Positions 17,236 through 25,848 of a stretch of DNA of 64,000 nt are shown one piece after another. The DNA comes from Thermoflexus sp040289485 (GTDB lineage: Bacteria; Chloroflexota; Anaerolineae; Thermoflexales; Thermoflexaceae). Made by a program: the position numbers and the translations under genes. A model generated the notes under the pieces. The model made no database searches. It saw only the letters and a program-made list of their open reading frames with translations, and was not told the DNA's origin. The stretch is taken from assembly GCF_040289485.1 (NCBI RefSeq), contig NZ_PSLG01000002.1:1-64000 (forward strand). The letters run 5' to 3'. The first letter of the stretch is position 1. The number at the start of each line of letters is the position of its first letter.

Positions 17236-17922
17236 ATGACGTCCACCATACTGGTGATCGAAGATGAAGAGGGAATCGCCCAGCTGTTGCAGCGGCTGCT
17301 GGAGGGGGCCGGATATCGGGTGCTGGTGGCCCTGGACGGGGAGACCGGCTACCGGATGGTGTTGGAGGAGCGGCCGGATCTGGTGCTCCTGGACATTATG
17401 CTGCCCGGTATAGACGGCTGGGAGGTCTGCCGGCGGATCCGGCAGGTCTCCACGGTCCCGATCCTCATGCTGACGGCCAAGACGATGACCAGCGATGTGG
17501 TCTATGGGCTGGAGCTGGGGGCCGACGATTACGTCACCAAGCCCTTCGAGAAGGATGTTCTGCTAGCCCGGATCCGGGCGCTGCTGAGACGGGCGGGGGC
17601 GCCCCCGGCGACGGAGCAGAGGGTCTACCGGTGCGGCGAGATCGTGCTGGATCTGGATCAGCACACGGTCACCGTGGCTGGGCGCTCCATCGCCCTGACC
17701 CCTCTGGAGTTCCGCCTGCTCAGCGTGATGATGCGCAACCCGGGGCGGCTCCTTCCCCACCGCTACCTGCTCACCCAGGTGTGGGGCCCGGAATACGCGG
17801 AGGATATCGACAACCTGAAGTTATACATTCATTACCTGCGCCGGAAGATCGAGCCGGATCCCCGGCATCCCCGCTACATCCTGACAGAGTGGGGGATTGG
17901 CTATCGGTTCAACTGCGAGTGA
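17236..17922 (+). CDS. OmpR/PhoB-family response regulator
   Basis: A 228-residue two-domain regulator. The receiver domain (residues 1-120) has every conserved residue: acidic pocket Glu9-Asp10, phospho-acceptor Asp53 in LVLLDIMLPG, Thr80 and Lys102 in YVTKPFE. The C-terminal winged helix (about 130-228) has LTPLEFRLL, RYLLTQVWG and the recognition/wing part LYIHYLRRKIEPD and YILTEWGIGYRF. No histidine kinase gene is adjacent, so it is an orphan regulator here. It is the first gene of the plus-strand surface-glycan locus, with a second related regulator 373 bases downstream. Confidence 0.93.
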   Translation: MTSTILVIEDEEGIAQLLQRLLEGAGYRVLVALDGETGYRMVLEERPDLVLLDIMLPGIDGWEVCRRIRQVSTVPILMLTAKTMTSDVVYGLELGADDYVTKPFEKDVLLARIRALLRRAGAPPATEQRVYRCGEIVLDLDQHTVTVAGRSIALTPLEFRLLSVMMRNPGRLLPHRYLLTQVWGPEYAEDIDNLKLYIHYLRRKIEPDPRHPRYILTEWGIGYRFNCE

Positions 17923-18204
17923 CCGTTCTGGGACATGGTTTCCACCTGGCCAGATGATCATCGGTCGCTTCCGGCTTCCTGGACCCGTGGCGCGTAACCG
18001 CCTGTAGCGGCGCCGCACGCTGCGCCCTTATCCCCTTGGCGCCCTCATATCCCAAGGACGCGCGGTCCAGGCCTCCGTTCGGGAACCCCGCGGGGCGATG
18101 GCCCATCCGTTGTCCCGTCGGGCCCACGAAGCCCTCTCCGGACGGGCGCGGCCGGCTTGCGTTGGCCTGCGCCTGTTTTTTACCTCCGGCGGCCCTCCAA
18201 CAAA

Positions 18205-18234
18205 TTCAAACCAAGATCTTCACCTTTTCAAACC
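18205..18234 (+). repeat. TTCAAACC direct repeat, 22-base period
   Basis: Two identical octamers, at 18205-18212 and 18227-18234, are 22 bases apart start to start. That is two helical turns and twice the 11-base period usual for PhoB/OmpR-type half-sites. A one-mismatch copy occurs before the first regulator gene. I propose it as a binding site for one or both regulators; nothing beyond position and spacing supports this. Confidence 0.45.
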
Positions 18235-18247
18235 TTTTTTCGATACA
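18219..18247 (+). promoter_or_regulatory. putative promoter for the second regulator gene
   Basis: TTCACC at 18219-18224 (4 of 6) and GATACA at 18242-18247 (3 of 6) are 17 bases apart and overlap the TTCAAACC repeat. A weak core overlapped by direct repeats is typical of an activator-dependent promoter. The start point would be near 18254. Confidence 0.35.
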
Positions 18248-18295
18248 GTGGGGGAGAAGGTGATCAGACCAAGCCGGCGTTGGGGGGACGGCGAT

Positions 18296-19027
18296 GTGGT
18301 CCGGATTCTAGTGGTGGATCCCAGTCTGGAGCTGCAGCGCATGCTGCAGCAGGAACTGGGATCTGAGCGGATGATGGTCTTCTTGGCCTCTCGGCCTTCC
18401 GAGGCGCTGGCCATGCTCCCGTTGGTGGCTCCCCACGCGATCCTCACGGAGATCGCTTTCCCCGAGGATGACGGCCTTCAGTTCTGCCGGCGGCTGCGGG
18501 CGGCGGCCTCCTGCCCGATCCTGGTGATCTCCGCCGCCCCGACCGGAGGGGAGGTCATCCAGGCCCTCGATGCGGGAGCGGATGATTTCATCTGCAAGCC
18601 CTTCGCCTTCATCGAACTGAAAGCCCGCCTTCAGGCCCATTTGCGGCGCTGGGGGTGGCACGGCGGGCGCATCGTCCCCAGTTATTATGCTGATGACCAC
18701 CTGGTTATCGACCTGCGCCTGCAAGAGGTCCGCGTGTGCGGCCGGCGGATTCGCCTCTCCCGGATCGAATACCGCCTGCTGGCCTGCCTCCTCCAGCACG
18801 CCGGCCGCGTGGTTTGCCACGAGGTCCTGCTGCGGGCCGGCTGGGAGGATCGGGGTTGGGATCCCCATTACCTCAAGCTTTACATCCGCCATCTGCGCAG
18901 CAAGATCGAGCCGGACCCCGCCCGGCCCCGCTACATCCAGACAGTGTGGGGTGTGGGCTACCGGTTCTGTCCCTATCCCTCCGCGCCGGAGGCAGGGGTG
19001 GAGGGCTCCCAGGAGGCTGAGCCATGA
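18296..19027 (+). CDS. OmpR-family regulator with degenerate receiver domain
   Basis: A 243-residue protein with the same two-domain layout as the preceding regulator and an intact winged helix (LSRIEYRLLACLL, YLKLYIRHLRSKIEPD, WGVGYRF). The receiver is atypical. The acidic pair is Asp8-Pro9 instead of two acids, the phospho-acceptor position is Glu52 (TEIAFPEDDG aligned to LDIMLPGIDG) and the Thr is Ser79, while Lys101 is kept. Glu at this site can mimic phospho-Asp, so it may act without phosphorylation. The GTG at 18296 starts right at the receiver; a GTG at 18260 is the alternative. The stop overlaps the epimerase start by four bases (ATGA), tying it to the glycan genes. Confidence 0.85.
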   Translation: MVRILVVDPSLELQRMLQQELGSERMMVFLASRPSEALAMLPLVAPHAILTEIAFPEDDGLQFCRRLRAAASCPILVISAAPTGGEVIQALDAGADDFICKPFAFIELKARLQAHLRRWGWHGGRIVPSYYADDHLVIDLRLQEVRVCGRRIRLSRIEYRLLACLLQHAGRVVCHEVLLRAGWEDRGWDPHYLKLYIRHLRSKIEPDPARPRYIQTVWGVGYRFCPYPSAPEAGVEGSQEAEP

Positions 19028-19944
19028 AGTGTTTGGTCACCGGCGGGGCGGGTTTCATCGGTTCCCACGTGGTGGACGCGCTGATCCGTGCGGGCCACGA
19101 GGTGGTTGTGGTGGACAATCTGAGCACTGGGCGGCGGGAGAACCTGAACCCGCGGGCCCGCTTTTATGCGGTGGACATCCGAAGCCCTGACCTGGCGGAG
19201 GTGTTCGAGCGGGAGCGGCCCGAGGTGGTGAACCATCACGCAGCCCAGATGAGCGTCCGGGTCTCCATGGCCGATCCGATCTATGACGCGGATGTGAACG
19301 TGCTGGGCTCCCTGAATCTGATCCGGCTCTCCCTGCGATATGGGGTCAAGAAGTTCATCTATATCTCGAGCGGCGGCGCGGTCTACGGGGAGCCCCAATA
19401 TCTGCCGTGCGACGAAGATCATCCGATCCGGCCGCTGTGCCCTTATGGGGTGACCAAATTCGTCGTCGAGCAGTATCTGGACCTGTTCTATAAGCACTAC
19501 GGGTTGCACTACACCGTGCTGCGCTATCCCAACGTTTACGGTCCCCGGCAGGATCCAGAGGGGGAAGCAGGGGTGGTGGCCATTTTCATTGGGCGGATGC
19601 TGCGGGGGGAGGAGGTAATGATCAACGGGACAGGGGAGCAGATGCGCGATTTCGTTTATGTGGAAGACGTGGTGGCGGCGAACTTGATGGCGCTGGAGGA
19701 TGGAGAGGGGGAGGTGTTCAATCTGGGGAGCGGGCGGGGAACAACGGTGAACCAGATCTTCCATCTGCTGGCTGCCATCACGGGGTATCGGCGGGAGCCG
19801 GTTTATGGACCGCCCAAGGCGGGGGAGACCTTCCGCATCTATCTGAGCGCCGAGCGGGCCTTCCGGGCGTGGGGATGGCGTCCCCAGGTGGATCTGGAGG
19901 AGGGCCTCGAGCGGACCGTGGCCTTCTTCAAAGGCCGGATGTAA
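19024..19944 (+). CDS. NAD-dependent sugar-nucleotide epimerase (GalE-like)
   Basis: A 306-residue extended short-chain dehydrogenase. The Rossmann motif GGAGFIGSHVVDAL is at the N-terminus, followed by VVVVDNLSTGRREN. The active site has SSGGAVYGE (Ser) and YGVTK (Tyr-x-x-x-Lys). LRYPNVYGPRQDPEGEAGVV is a substrate-binding stretch typical of UDP-glucose/UDP-GlcNAc 4-epimerases. It would supply an epimerised sugar nucleotide for the adjacent glycan genes. Exact specificity (Glc, GlcNAc or uronic acid) cannot be read from sequence. It overlaps the upstream regulator by four bases and is 11 bases from the next gene. Confidence 0.9.
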   Translation: MKCLVTGGAGFIGSHVVDALIRAGHEVVVVDNLSTGRRENLNPRARFYAVDIRSPDLAEVFERERPEVVNHHAAQMSVRVSMADPIYDADVNVLGSLNLIRLSLRYGVKKFIYISSGGAVYGEPQYLPCDEDHPIRPLCPYGVTKFVVEQYLDLFYKHYGLHYTVLRYPNVYGPRQDPEGEAGVVAIFIGRMLRGEEVMINGTGEQMRDFVYVEDVVAANLMALEDGEGEVFNLGSGRGTTVNQIFHLLAAITGYRREPVYGPPKAGETFRIYLSAERAFRAWGWRPQVDLEEGLERTVAFFKGRM

Positions 19945-19955
19945 AGGAGAGGCCC

Positions 19956-22055
19956 ATGGAGCGCATGCAGCCCTACCTGGAGGTCCTCCGGCGCTGGTGG
20001 TGGTTTCCGCTGCTGTGCGCGGTGCTGGCCGCCGCCGGGGGCTATCTTTACACACGACAGCAACGTCCGGTTTACGCCGCGCGGGTCACCCTGATGGTAG
20101 GCAGCAGCCTGGCGAATCCCAGCCCCGACCCTCAGGAGATCGGCCTCAGCCGGACCTTGGCCCAGGTCTACGGGGAGATGGCCCGTCGGCGCCCGGTGCT
20201 GGAGGAGACGCTGAAGCGGCTCCGCCTGGATCTGCCGGCCGACGCCCTGGCGCGGGCGGTGGAGACCCGGGTGGTGGCCAACGCCTCGCTGCTGGAGATC
20301 TACGTCTATGACTATGACCCGGAGCGGGCGGCGGCCCTGGCCAACACCCTGGCTCAGGTCCTTATCGAGCAGACCCCCGCCGCGCGGACGCGGGCCGATG
20401 AGCCCTTCCTCCAGAGCCAGTTGGCGGACGTCCGGTCCCGGCTGGAAGACATCGATCAGCGGATCCAGGAGCTCCGCCGACGAATGGGCACCCTCACCTC
20501 GGCGGCGGAGCTGCGGGAGGCCCGAGATCAACTGCAGACCCTGGAGCAGTTGAAGCGGGATTATCAACAGACCTATGCGCAACTGATCACGGTGATGCGC
20601 CAGCAGGGGGTGAACACCCTCAGCCTTTTGGAGCCCGCCCTGCCGCCCACCCGCCCGGTCTCGCCCAGCGTGATCCGGAACGTGGCCCTCGCCGGCGGGG
20701 CTGGCCTGTTGCTCAGCGTCGCTGTTCTGATGGCCCTGGAGCGCTTCATGGGGCGGGCTGTTCGCTGGGACGGGAGCCTCACCATGTTCAATCTCCCGGT
20801 CCTGGGGGCTGTGCCTCGCTGGCGTAACCGGCGGGACTCCCTCATCATCCGCGCCGCGCCGGATTCCCCTGAGGCAGAGGCCATTCGCTCGCTGCGCCTG
20901 CGGCTGCTCCAGGCCCTCGCCTATGAGGAAGGCTTCTCGGCGAAGGTTGTGTTGGTGACCAGCCCGATGCCGGAGGATGGGAAGTCCTTCGTGGCCAGCA
21001 ACCTGGCGGCGGCCGCCGCCGAAGCCGGCCTGCACACCGTGCTGGTGGAGACAGATCTGCGCGGAGGTGTGGTGGCTCACCTGTCCCCTCACGAACTGAA
21101 GGGCGGCCTGGTGGATTACCTGGAGGCGGAGGATCCGCCTGACCTCGACCGCTTGTTGATCCTGGTGGATGGGGGGTTCACGATCCTGCCGATGGGGCGG
21201 ATCCCACGGGATCCGGGCCTGTTGTTGAGTTCGCCCCGGTGGCGGACCCTGCTGGATCGTCTGCGGGAGCATTTCGCATTGGTGATCCTGGATGCCCCTC
21301 CCACGCTGTTCCTGGCCGAACTGGAGGTCCTGGCCCGCTCCGCTGATGGCGTTCTGTTGATCCTCCGGGATGGGAAGACGCCGCGCCGGCTGGTCGGACA
21401 GGCCCGCTATGCCCTGCGGGGGCAGCGGGTCCTCGGCGTGGTCGTCAACGATGTCCCCCGCCGCAAACTCGGGATAGGTTACGGCTACGGGTATGGATAT
21501 GGGGGCGTGCGGTATCCTCGCGCTGGAAGCCGGGGGCCTGCGGCCCCCGCGCCCGGGTGGCGGGAAGGTCTCCTCCGAGGGCTTTCGATCGGGCGGGCCC
21601 GCCCTCCCCAGTCCGAGGAGGCGGTCGGCCCTCCGGCGTGGCCGCTGCTGCCCCGCCCGGTGCGCGAGCAGATGGCTCGGAGCCTCCTTCGGCGCCCCCC
21701 CACAGGGGCTTCGGCCGCTGCAGCGTCCGCGTCGGAGGTCCCAACCCCCTCTTCTATCCCACCGATCTCCCCGATGGCGCCGGAGCCAGCGCTGGAACCT
21801 GCTTCAGAACCTCCGCCGGAAGGGATTACGCCGTTCATTGGGGTCTTCGCCCTCGAAGAAGATGCTGCGGGAGCAGCGATCGGCATCCCACCTGCCTCTC
21901 CGGAACCGCCGAAGGCCGAGCGCCCCACTACGATCCCGCCCTTCGTGGAGATCGATCCGGAGTTGCTGGCGGAGATCCCTGATACGCTAGAGCCTATGGA
22001 GGAGCCTTCCTCTTCCGTGAAGGAACCGAAGGCCCCGCAGACCGCGGAAGGATGA
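19956..22055 (+). CDS. polysaccharide co-polymerase / BY-kinase (Wzz-Wzc-like) with long Pro-rich tail
   Basis: A 699-residue protein. It has a Wzz domain with membrane segments near residues 13-32 and 245-267 and a coiled-coil-rich periplasmic-type part between them. A cytoplasmic BY-kinase domain (about 300-505) follows, with Walker A TSPMPEDGKSFVASNLA, Walker A' VLVETDLRGG and Walker B LVILDAPPT. A tyrosine cluster, GIGYGYGYGYGG (about 505-516), follows as in autophosphorylating Wzc/CpsD proteins. Unusually, about 180 further residues rich in Pro, Glu and Ser come after the cluster. It would control chain length and export of the glycan. The ATG at 19956 has AAAGGAGA upstream. Confidence 0.88.
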   Translation: MERMQPYLEVLRRWWWFPLLCAVLAAAGGYLYTRQQRPVYAARVTLMVGSSLANPSPDPQEIGLSRTLAQVYGEMARRRPVLEETLKRLRLDLPADALARAVETRVVANASLLEIYVYDYDPERAAALANTLAQVLIEQTPAARTRADEPFLQSQLADVRSRLEDIDQRIQELRRRMGTLTSAAELREARDQLQTLEQLKRDYQQTYAQLITVMRQQGVNTLSLLEPALPPTRPVSPSVIRNVALAGGAGLLLSVAVLMALERFMGRAVRWDGSLTMFNLPVLGAVPRWRNRRDSLIIRAAPDSPEAEAIRSLRLRLLQALAYEEGFSAKVVLVTSPMPEDGKSFVASNLAAAAAEAGLHTVLVETDLRGGVVAHLSPHELKGGLVDYLEAEDPPDLDRLLILVDGGFTILPMGRIPRDPGLLLSSPRWRTLLDRLREHFALVILDAPPTLFLAELEVLARSADGVLLILRDGKTPRRLVGQARYALRGQRVLGVVVNDVPRRKLGIGYGYGYGYGGVRYPRAGSRGPAAPAPGWREGLLRGLSIGRARPPQSEEAVGPPAWPLLPRPVREQMARSLLRRPPTGASAAAASASEVPTPSSIPPISPMAPEPALEPASEPPPEGITPFIGVFALEEDAAGAAIGIPPASPEPPKAERPTTIPPFVEIDPELLAEIPDTLEPMEEPSSSVKEPKAPQTAEG

Positions 22056-23506
22056 GCCGGATGAGCGGCGTGGCCCTCGTCGTGATTCGGAATGCCCTTT
22101 TCGGCCTGGGCGGACGGTTGGCCATAAAGGCCCTGGCCTTCGCTTTCTCGGTGTGGGTGGTGCGCCGGCTCGGCCAGGAGGCGTATGGGCTGTATGCGAC
22201 GGCCCTCGCCTATGTGGCAGCCTTCGCGGTCCTCTCGGACTGGGGTCTGGCTCCCTATCTGGTACGGGAGATCGCGCGGGACCGCCGCCAAGCCTGGGAA
22301 CTGCTCCCCGAGGCCATCGGGCTGCGTTTCCTCCTCGCCACGGGGACGATAGGGTTGATCCTGGGGGTGGCCCGTTGGAACGGTCAGCCGGCTGTGCTCC
22401 TGATCGGCATCGCCCTCGCTTCCCTCACCCTGATCCTTTACGCTGTCCAGGGCCCTCTGGAGGCCGCCCTCCAGGGCTTGCGCCGCCTAGACCTGGTGTC
22501 GGCGGCCGGCGTGGTGCAGCAGATCCTGTTCGTGGGGCTGGGCACGGGGGCGTTGCTCGCCGGTATGGGCTTCTACGGGCTGATCGGCGCCTCGCTGATC
22601 GGGCTGGGGGCGGCTCTGGGCGTGACCGCAGGGGCCGCCAGGGCCATGGGACTGGTCCGGATCCGGGCGCCCCGCTGGCGGACCTGGCCTCTTCTGCTGC
22701 GGGCAGGCCTGCCCTTCGGCCTGATCGGGCTGGCGGTGAACCTCTCCTACAAGGTGGACACCATCCTGCTCAGCCTATGGTGGCCGCCGGGGATCGTTGG
22801 CTGGTATAGCGCCGCCTACAACCTGATCTTCTCTATCGCCATCCTATCGAACGCTATCAACGTGGCCCTCTACCCGTCGATGGCAGCCCTGACCGATCCT
22901 GTCGCCCTGGGCCCGGTGATCCGCCGTGCCCTGGGTTATCTCTGGGCCCTCTCCATCCCCTTCGCCGTAGGCGGATGGATCCTGGCGGATCGCTTGATCC
23001 CCGCCCTCTACGGCCCGGCCTTCGTCCCTTCGATCCCGGCCTTCCGGGTTTTGATGGGGGTGGTCCCATTGATGTTCCTATCCGAGTATCTCGGGTATGT
23101 GATCCTGGTCCGCGACCGGGAATGGGTCGCAGCCCGCTCGCTGATCCTGAGCACCGCTTTCAATGTGACGGCGAACCTGATCCTGATCCCCCGCTATGGG
23201 CTGATGGCTGCCGCTTGGATCACGGTGCTGACCGAACTGCTCCTGGTCGGGCAATACGCGGTCCTGCTTCACATCGTGCGCGAGGCCTTCTGGGATCCGA
23301 ACCGTTTCGGGAAGCCGTTGCTGGCGGCGGCGACGATGGGGGTCACCCTCTGGATGGGGCAGGGGCTTCCGTTGCCGGCCCTGGTGGCGGTCGGGGGCCT
23401 GACCTACGGCCTGGCCCTCTGGGGGCTGGGGGTCATGGGGCCTGCCGAGTGGCGGCTCCTGGGGCAGGCCCTCCGACGGGCTCCCACGCTGCGGGAGGTG
23501 GGTTAA
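22052..23506 (+). CDS. flippase, Wzx / oligosaccharide-transporter type
   Basis: A 484-residue integral membrane protein with about 12-14 hydrophobic segments and no soluble domain. It opens with GGRLAIKALAFAFSVWVVRRLG + QEAYGLYATALAYV, the usual start of MATE-like polysaccharide flippases (G..GLY-type second helix), and has a central LSYKVDTILLSLWWPPGIVG + WYSAAYNL region. It would move lipid-linked glycan units across the membrane. Its ATG overlaps the kinase stop (ATGA). Confidence 0.88.
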   Translation: MSRMSGVALVVIRNALFGLGGRLAIKALAFAFSVWVVRRLGQEAYGLYATALAYVAAFAVLSDWGLAPYLVREIARDRRQAWELLPEAIGLRFLLATGTIGLILGVARWNGQPAVLLIGIALASLTLILYAVQGPLEAALQGLRRLDLVSAAGVVQQILFVGLGTGALLAGMGFYGLIGASLIGLGAALGVTAGAARAMGLVRIRAPRWRTWPLLLRAGLPFGLIGLAVNLSYKVDTILLSLWWPPGIVGWYSAAYNLIFSIAILSNAINVALYPSMAALTDPVALGPVIRRALGYLWALSIPFAVGGWILADRLIPALYGPAFVPSIPAFRVLMGVVPLMFLSEYLGYVILVRDREWVAARSLILSTAFNVTANLILIPRYGLMAAAWITVLTELLLVGQYAVLLHIVREAFWDPNRFGKPLLAAATMGVTLWMGQGLPLPALVAVGGLTYGLALWGLGVMGPAEWRLLGQALRRAPTLREVG

Positions 23507-23509
23507 GGG

Positions 23510-24901
23510 ATGTTCATCGTGCTGGCGGCACCCCACTATCCCCCGCGCAACATCGGCGGGACGGAGTTCTTCGTCCAGGCCCTGGCCCGCTGGCTGCACG
23601 GCCGTGGGCACCGGGTGGAGGTCGTCTGTGTGGAGCAGATCGCCTCCGGGCTCTTCCCGCGAGTCTCGGCCCGGGTTGACCGGTCAGAGGGCTTCCCAGT
23701 GCACCGGTTGACGGTGCGCTGGCGGGCAGGGCCCCTGGGCTTGCGGGACCGCTTCGACAACCCAGCCATGGGGCTGTGGTTCAAGGCCTTTTTCCACAGC
23801 CGCCAGCCCGATCTCTTTCACCTGCACAGCGGGTATTTGCTCACCGTGGCTCCGCTCCGGGCGGCGATGAAGGCCGGCCTGCCCACGGTGGTCTCCCTGC
23901 ACGATCTGTGGTTCCTCTGTGCCCACCACACGCTGTTGCGGCCCTCGGGACGGCTTTGCCCTGGCCCGGAGGAGCCGGCCGGCTGCGCCTACTGCTGGCT
24001 GAGCCAGAGCCGTCGCTACCGCTGGCTGGAGAGCGCCCTCGGCCGCCTGGGGAGGCCGCATCCGCATCGGGCAGCAGGCCGCCTTCTCAACGCCTGGCCG
24101 CCCTTCGGCTCCTGGGTTCGGACTATGGCGGAGCGCCTGCAGACGACAATGGGGCTCTTGAACAGGGTCTCGGCCATCCACGTCACGTCGACGTTCCTAG
24201 AGCGCCAGCATCGGGCCTTCGGGATGCGCTCGGAGCGCGTATATCGGATTCCCGGCTTCCCCCCCGCGGAGGTCCGTCCGGGGCCGGATCGCCGGGACCC
24301 GACGGGCCTGCACGTGATCTACCTTGGACAGATCGCGCCCCACAAAGGGGTTCACGTGCTGGTGGAAGGGGTCCGCCGGGCGAAGCGGATGGCCCCACCC
24401 GGACGGACGCTCCGCCTCACCCTCTACGGGAACGATCAGGCCTTCCCTGCCTACGCCCGGTCCCTCCGGAAGGCGATCGGGGAGGATCCAGAGATCCGGC
24501 TGGCCGGTGTGCTTCCCCGGGAACGGATCGGGGAGGCGCTGGCCGAGGCCGATCTGCTGGCCGTGCCGTCGATCTGTCCGGAGAACATGCCGCTGGCGGT
24601 TCTGGAGGCCCTGGCCGCCGGCGTCCCGGTTTTGGCCAGCGAGATCGGCGGCCTGCCCGAACTGATCCAACACGGCGTCAACGGCTGGCGGGTTCCGCCG
24701 GGCGACGCTGATGCGATCGCGGCGGCGCTGGTGCGGTTTCTAGAGGCGCCTGAGGTGCTGGAGGCCTTGCGTGCCGGTGCCCGTCCTGTCCATACGATGG
24801 AGGCGGCCATGACGGCAATGATGGTGCTTTATCGGGATGTGGTGGGAAAGCAGGAGACGGCCGCCTGGGTTCCGGAGCCTGTGGGAAGCCGGGAGGGGTG
24901 A
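23510..24901 (+). CDS. glycosyltransferase family 4 with Cys-rich insert
   Basis: A 463-residue GT-B enzyme. The N-terminus has APHYPPRNIGGTEFFVQAL. The C-terminal half contains VIYLGQIAPHKGVHVLVEGV and the donor-site CPENMPLAVLEALAAGVPVLA + SEIGGLPEL. After LHDLWFLCAHHTLLRP there is a Cys-rich stretch with four Cys (about residues 140-165), seen in a subgroup of GT4 enzymes and possibly metal-binding. The product would add a sugar to the lipid-linked glycan in the cytoplasm. The start is three bases after the flippase stop, and the end overlaps the next gene (TGATG). Confidence 0.88.
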   Translation: MFIVLAAPHYPPRNIGGTEFFVQALARWLHGRGHRVEVVCVEQIASGLFPRVSARVDRSEGFPVHRLTVRWRAGPLGLRDRFDNPAMGLWFKAFFHSRQPDLFHLHSGYLLTVAPLRAAMKAGLPTVVSLHDLWFLCAHHTLLRPSGRLCPGPEEPAGCAYCWLSQSRRYRWLESALGRLGRPHPHRAAGRLLNAWPPFGSWVRTMAERLQTTMGLLNRVSAIHVTSTFLERQHRAFGMRSERVYRIPGFPPAEVRPGPDRRDPTGLHVIYLGQIAPHKGVHVLVEGVRRAKRMAPPGRTLRLTLYGNDQAFPAYARSLRKAIGEDPEIRLAGVLPRERIGEALAEADLLAVPSICPENMPLAVLEALAAGVPVLASEIGGLPELIQHGVNGWRVPPGDADAIAAALVRFLEAPEVLEALRAGARPVHTMEAAMTAMMVLYRDVVGKQETAAWVPEPVGSREG

Positions 24902-25848
24902 TGGCAGGGATCCTGGTGGCCATCCTGGCCCACAACCGACGGCACGATACCCTGGCCTGTCTGGAGTCGGTGCGGCGGCTGGAGGGGCCCGTCGCCCAGG
25001 TGCTCGTCCTGGACAACGGGTCCACGGACGGCACACCGGAGGCGGTGCGTCGGGCTTTCCCCGAAGTCCTGGTCTGCGAGTTGGGGGACAACCGGGGTTA
25101 CGCCGCCGGGAACAACGTGGCCCTCCAGCAGGCGCTGGCGGAGGGGCAGGAGGGGGTCTTCTTGTTGAACAACGACACGCTGGTCGATGCCGGATGTCTG
25201 ATCGCCCTGCTGGAGACCGCCCGCGCCCAACCCCGGGTGGGAGCGGTGGGACCTCTGGTTTGGGCCTGGCCGCCGACCCATGGCATCTGGGCCCTGGGCG
25301 GCGCTATCGACTGGAGGCGGGCGTTCACCGTGCATCGCGACGCCGGGCGGGCCCAGCCCTCGCTAATCCTTCCGCACCCGGTGGACTTCGTCCCCGGTTG
25401 TGGGATCCTCCTGATGCGGGAGGCCCTGGAACGGGTTGGAGGCTTCGACGAACGCTATTTTATGTATTGGGAAGAGACAGACTGGTGCTGTCGGGCCCGG
25501 CGGGAGGGCTTCTCCATCTGGGTGAACCCGCGGGCCCAGCTTTGGCACAAGGCCCCGGTCCACCCGGAGGATCTGTCTCCCCTCGTCCTGTATTACATGG
25601 CCCGCAACCGCCTCCTTTTCTTTTGGGAGCACAGCCAGGGGCTTCGCCGCTGGCAGGCCACGCTCCACGCGCTCCACGGTGCGGTCCGGCTGGCCCGGCG
25701 GTATCAGCAGGCCGACCAAGAGGCCCACGCCCAGGCCATCTGGGAGGGGATCCGCGATTTCTTCTACCGCCGATGGGGGAGGTGGGAGGCTCACTCGCCC
25801 GGCCCTGGATCCGGAAGGGAGGCGTTATGGCCCGCATCCTCTGGGTGA
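24901..25848 (+). CDS. glycosyltransferase family 2 (rhamnosyltransferase-like)
   Basis: A 315-residue GT-A enzyme. It has ILVAILAHNRRHDTLACLES, a VLVLDNGSTDGT nucleotide-binding motif, NRGYAAGNNVALQQAL, FLLNNDTLV (DxD-like Asn-Asp) and GGFDERYFMYWEETDWCCRA + RREGF, the ED acceptor-site motif typical of WbbL-like rhamnosyltransferases. No membrane helices are seen. The ATG overlaps the upstream stop by one base; a GTG one codon earlier is also possible. The last 22 bases overlap the next gene. Confidence 0.88.
   Translation: MAGILVAILAHNRRHDTLACLESVRRLEGPVAQVLVLDNGSTDGTPEAVRRAFPEVLVCELGDNRGYAAGNNVALQQALAEGQEGVFLLNNDTLVDAGCLIALLETARAQPRVGAVGPLVWAWPPTHGIWALGGAIDWRRAFTVHRDAGRAQPSLILPHPVDFVPGCGILLMREALERVGGFDERYFMYWEETDWCCRARREGFSIWVNPRAQLWHKAPVHPEDLSPLVLYYMARNRLLFFWEHSQGLRRWQATLHALHGAVRLARRYQQADQEAHAQAIWEGIRDFFYRRWGRWEAHSPGPGSGREALWPASSG

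Larger units (their letters stand above)
17923..18295 (+). promoter_or_regulatory. 373-base intergenic region between the two regulators
   Basis: No gene is supported here; short frames are GC-rich with no recognisable product. The first 250 bases are unremarkable. From about 18175 the composition turns AT-rich and contains a TTCAAACC direct repeat (18205-18212 and 18227-18234) and a promoter-like pair, so this is most likely the control region of the second regulator and the glycan genes behind it. Confidence 0.5.
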
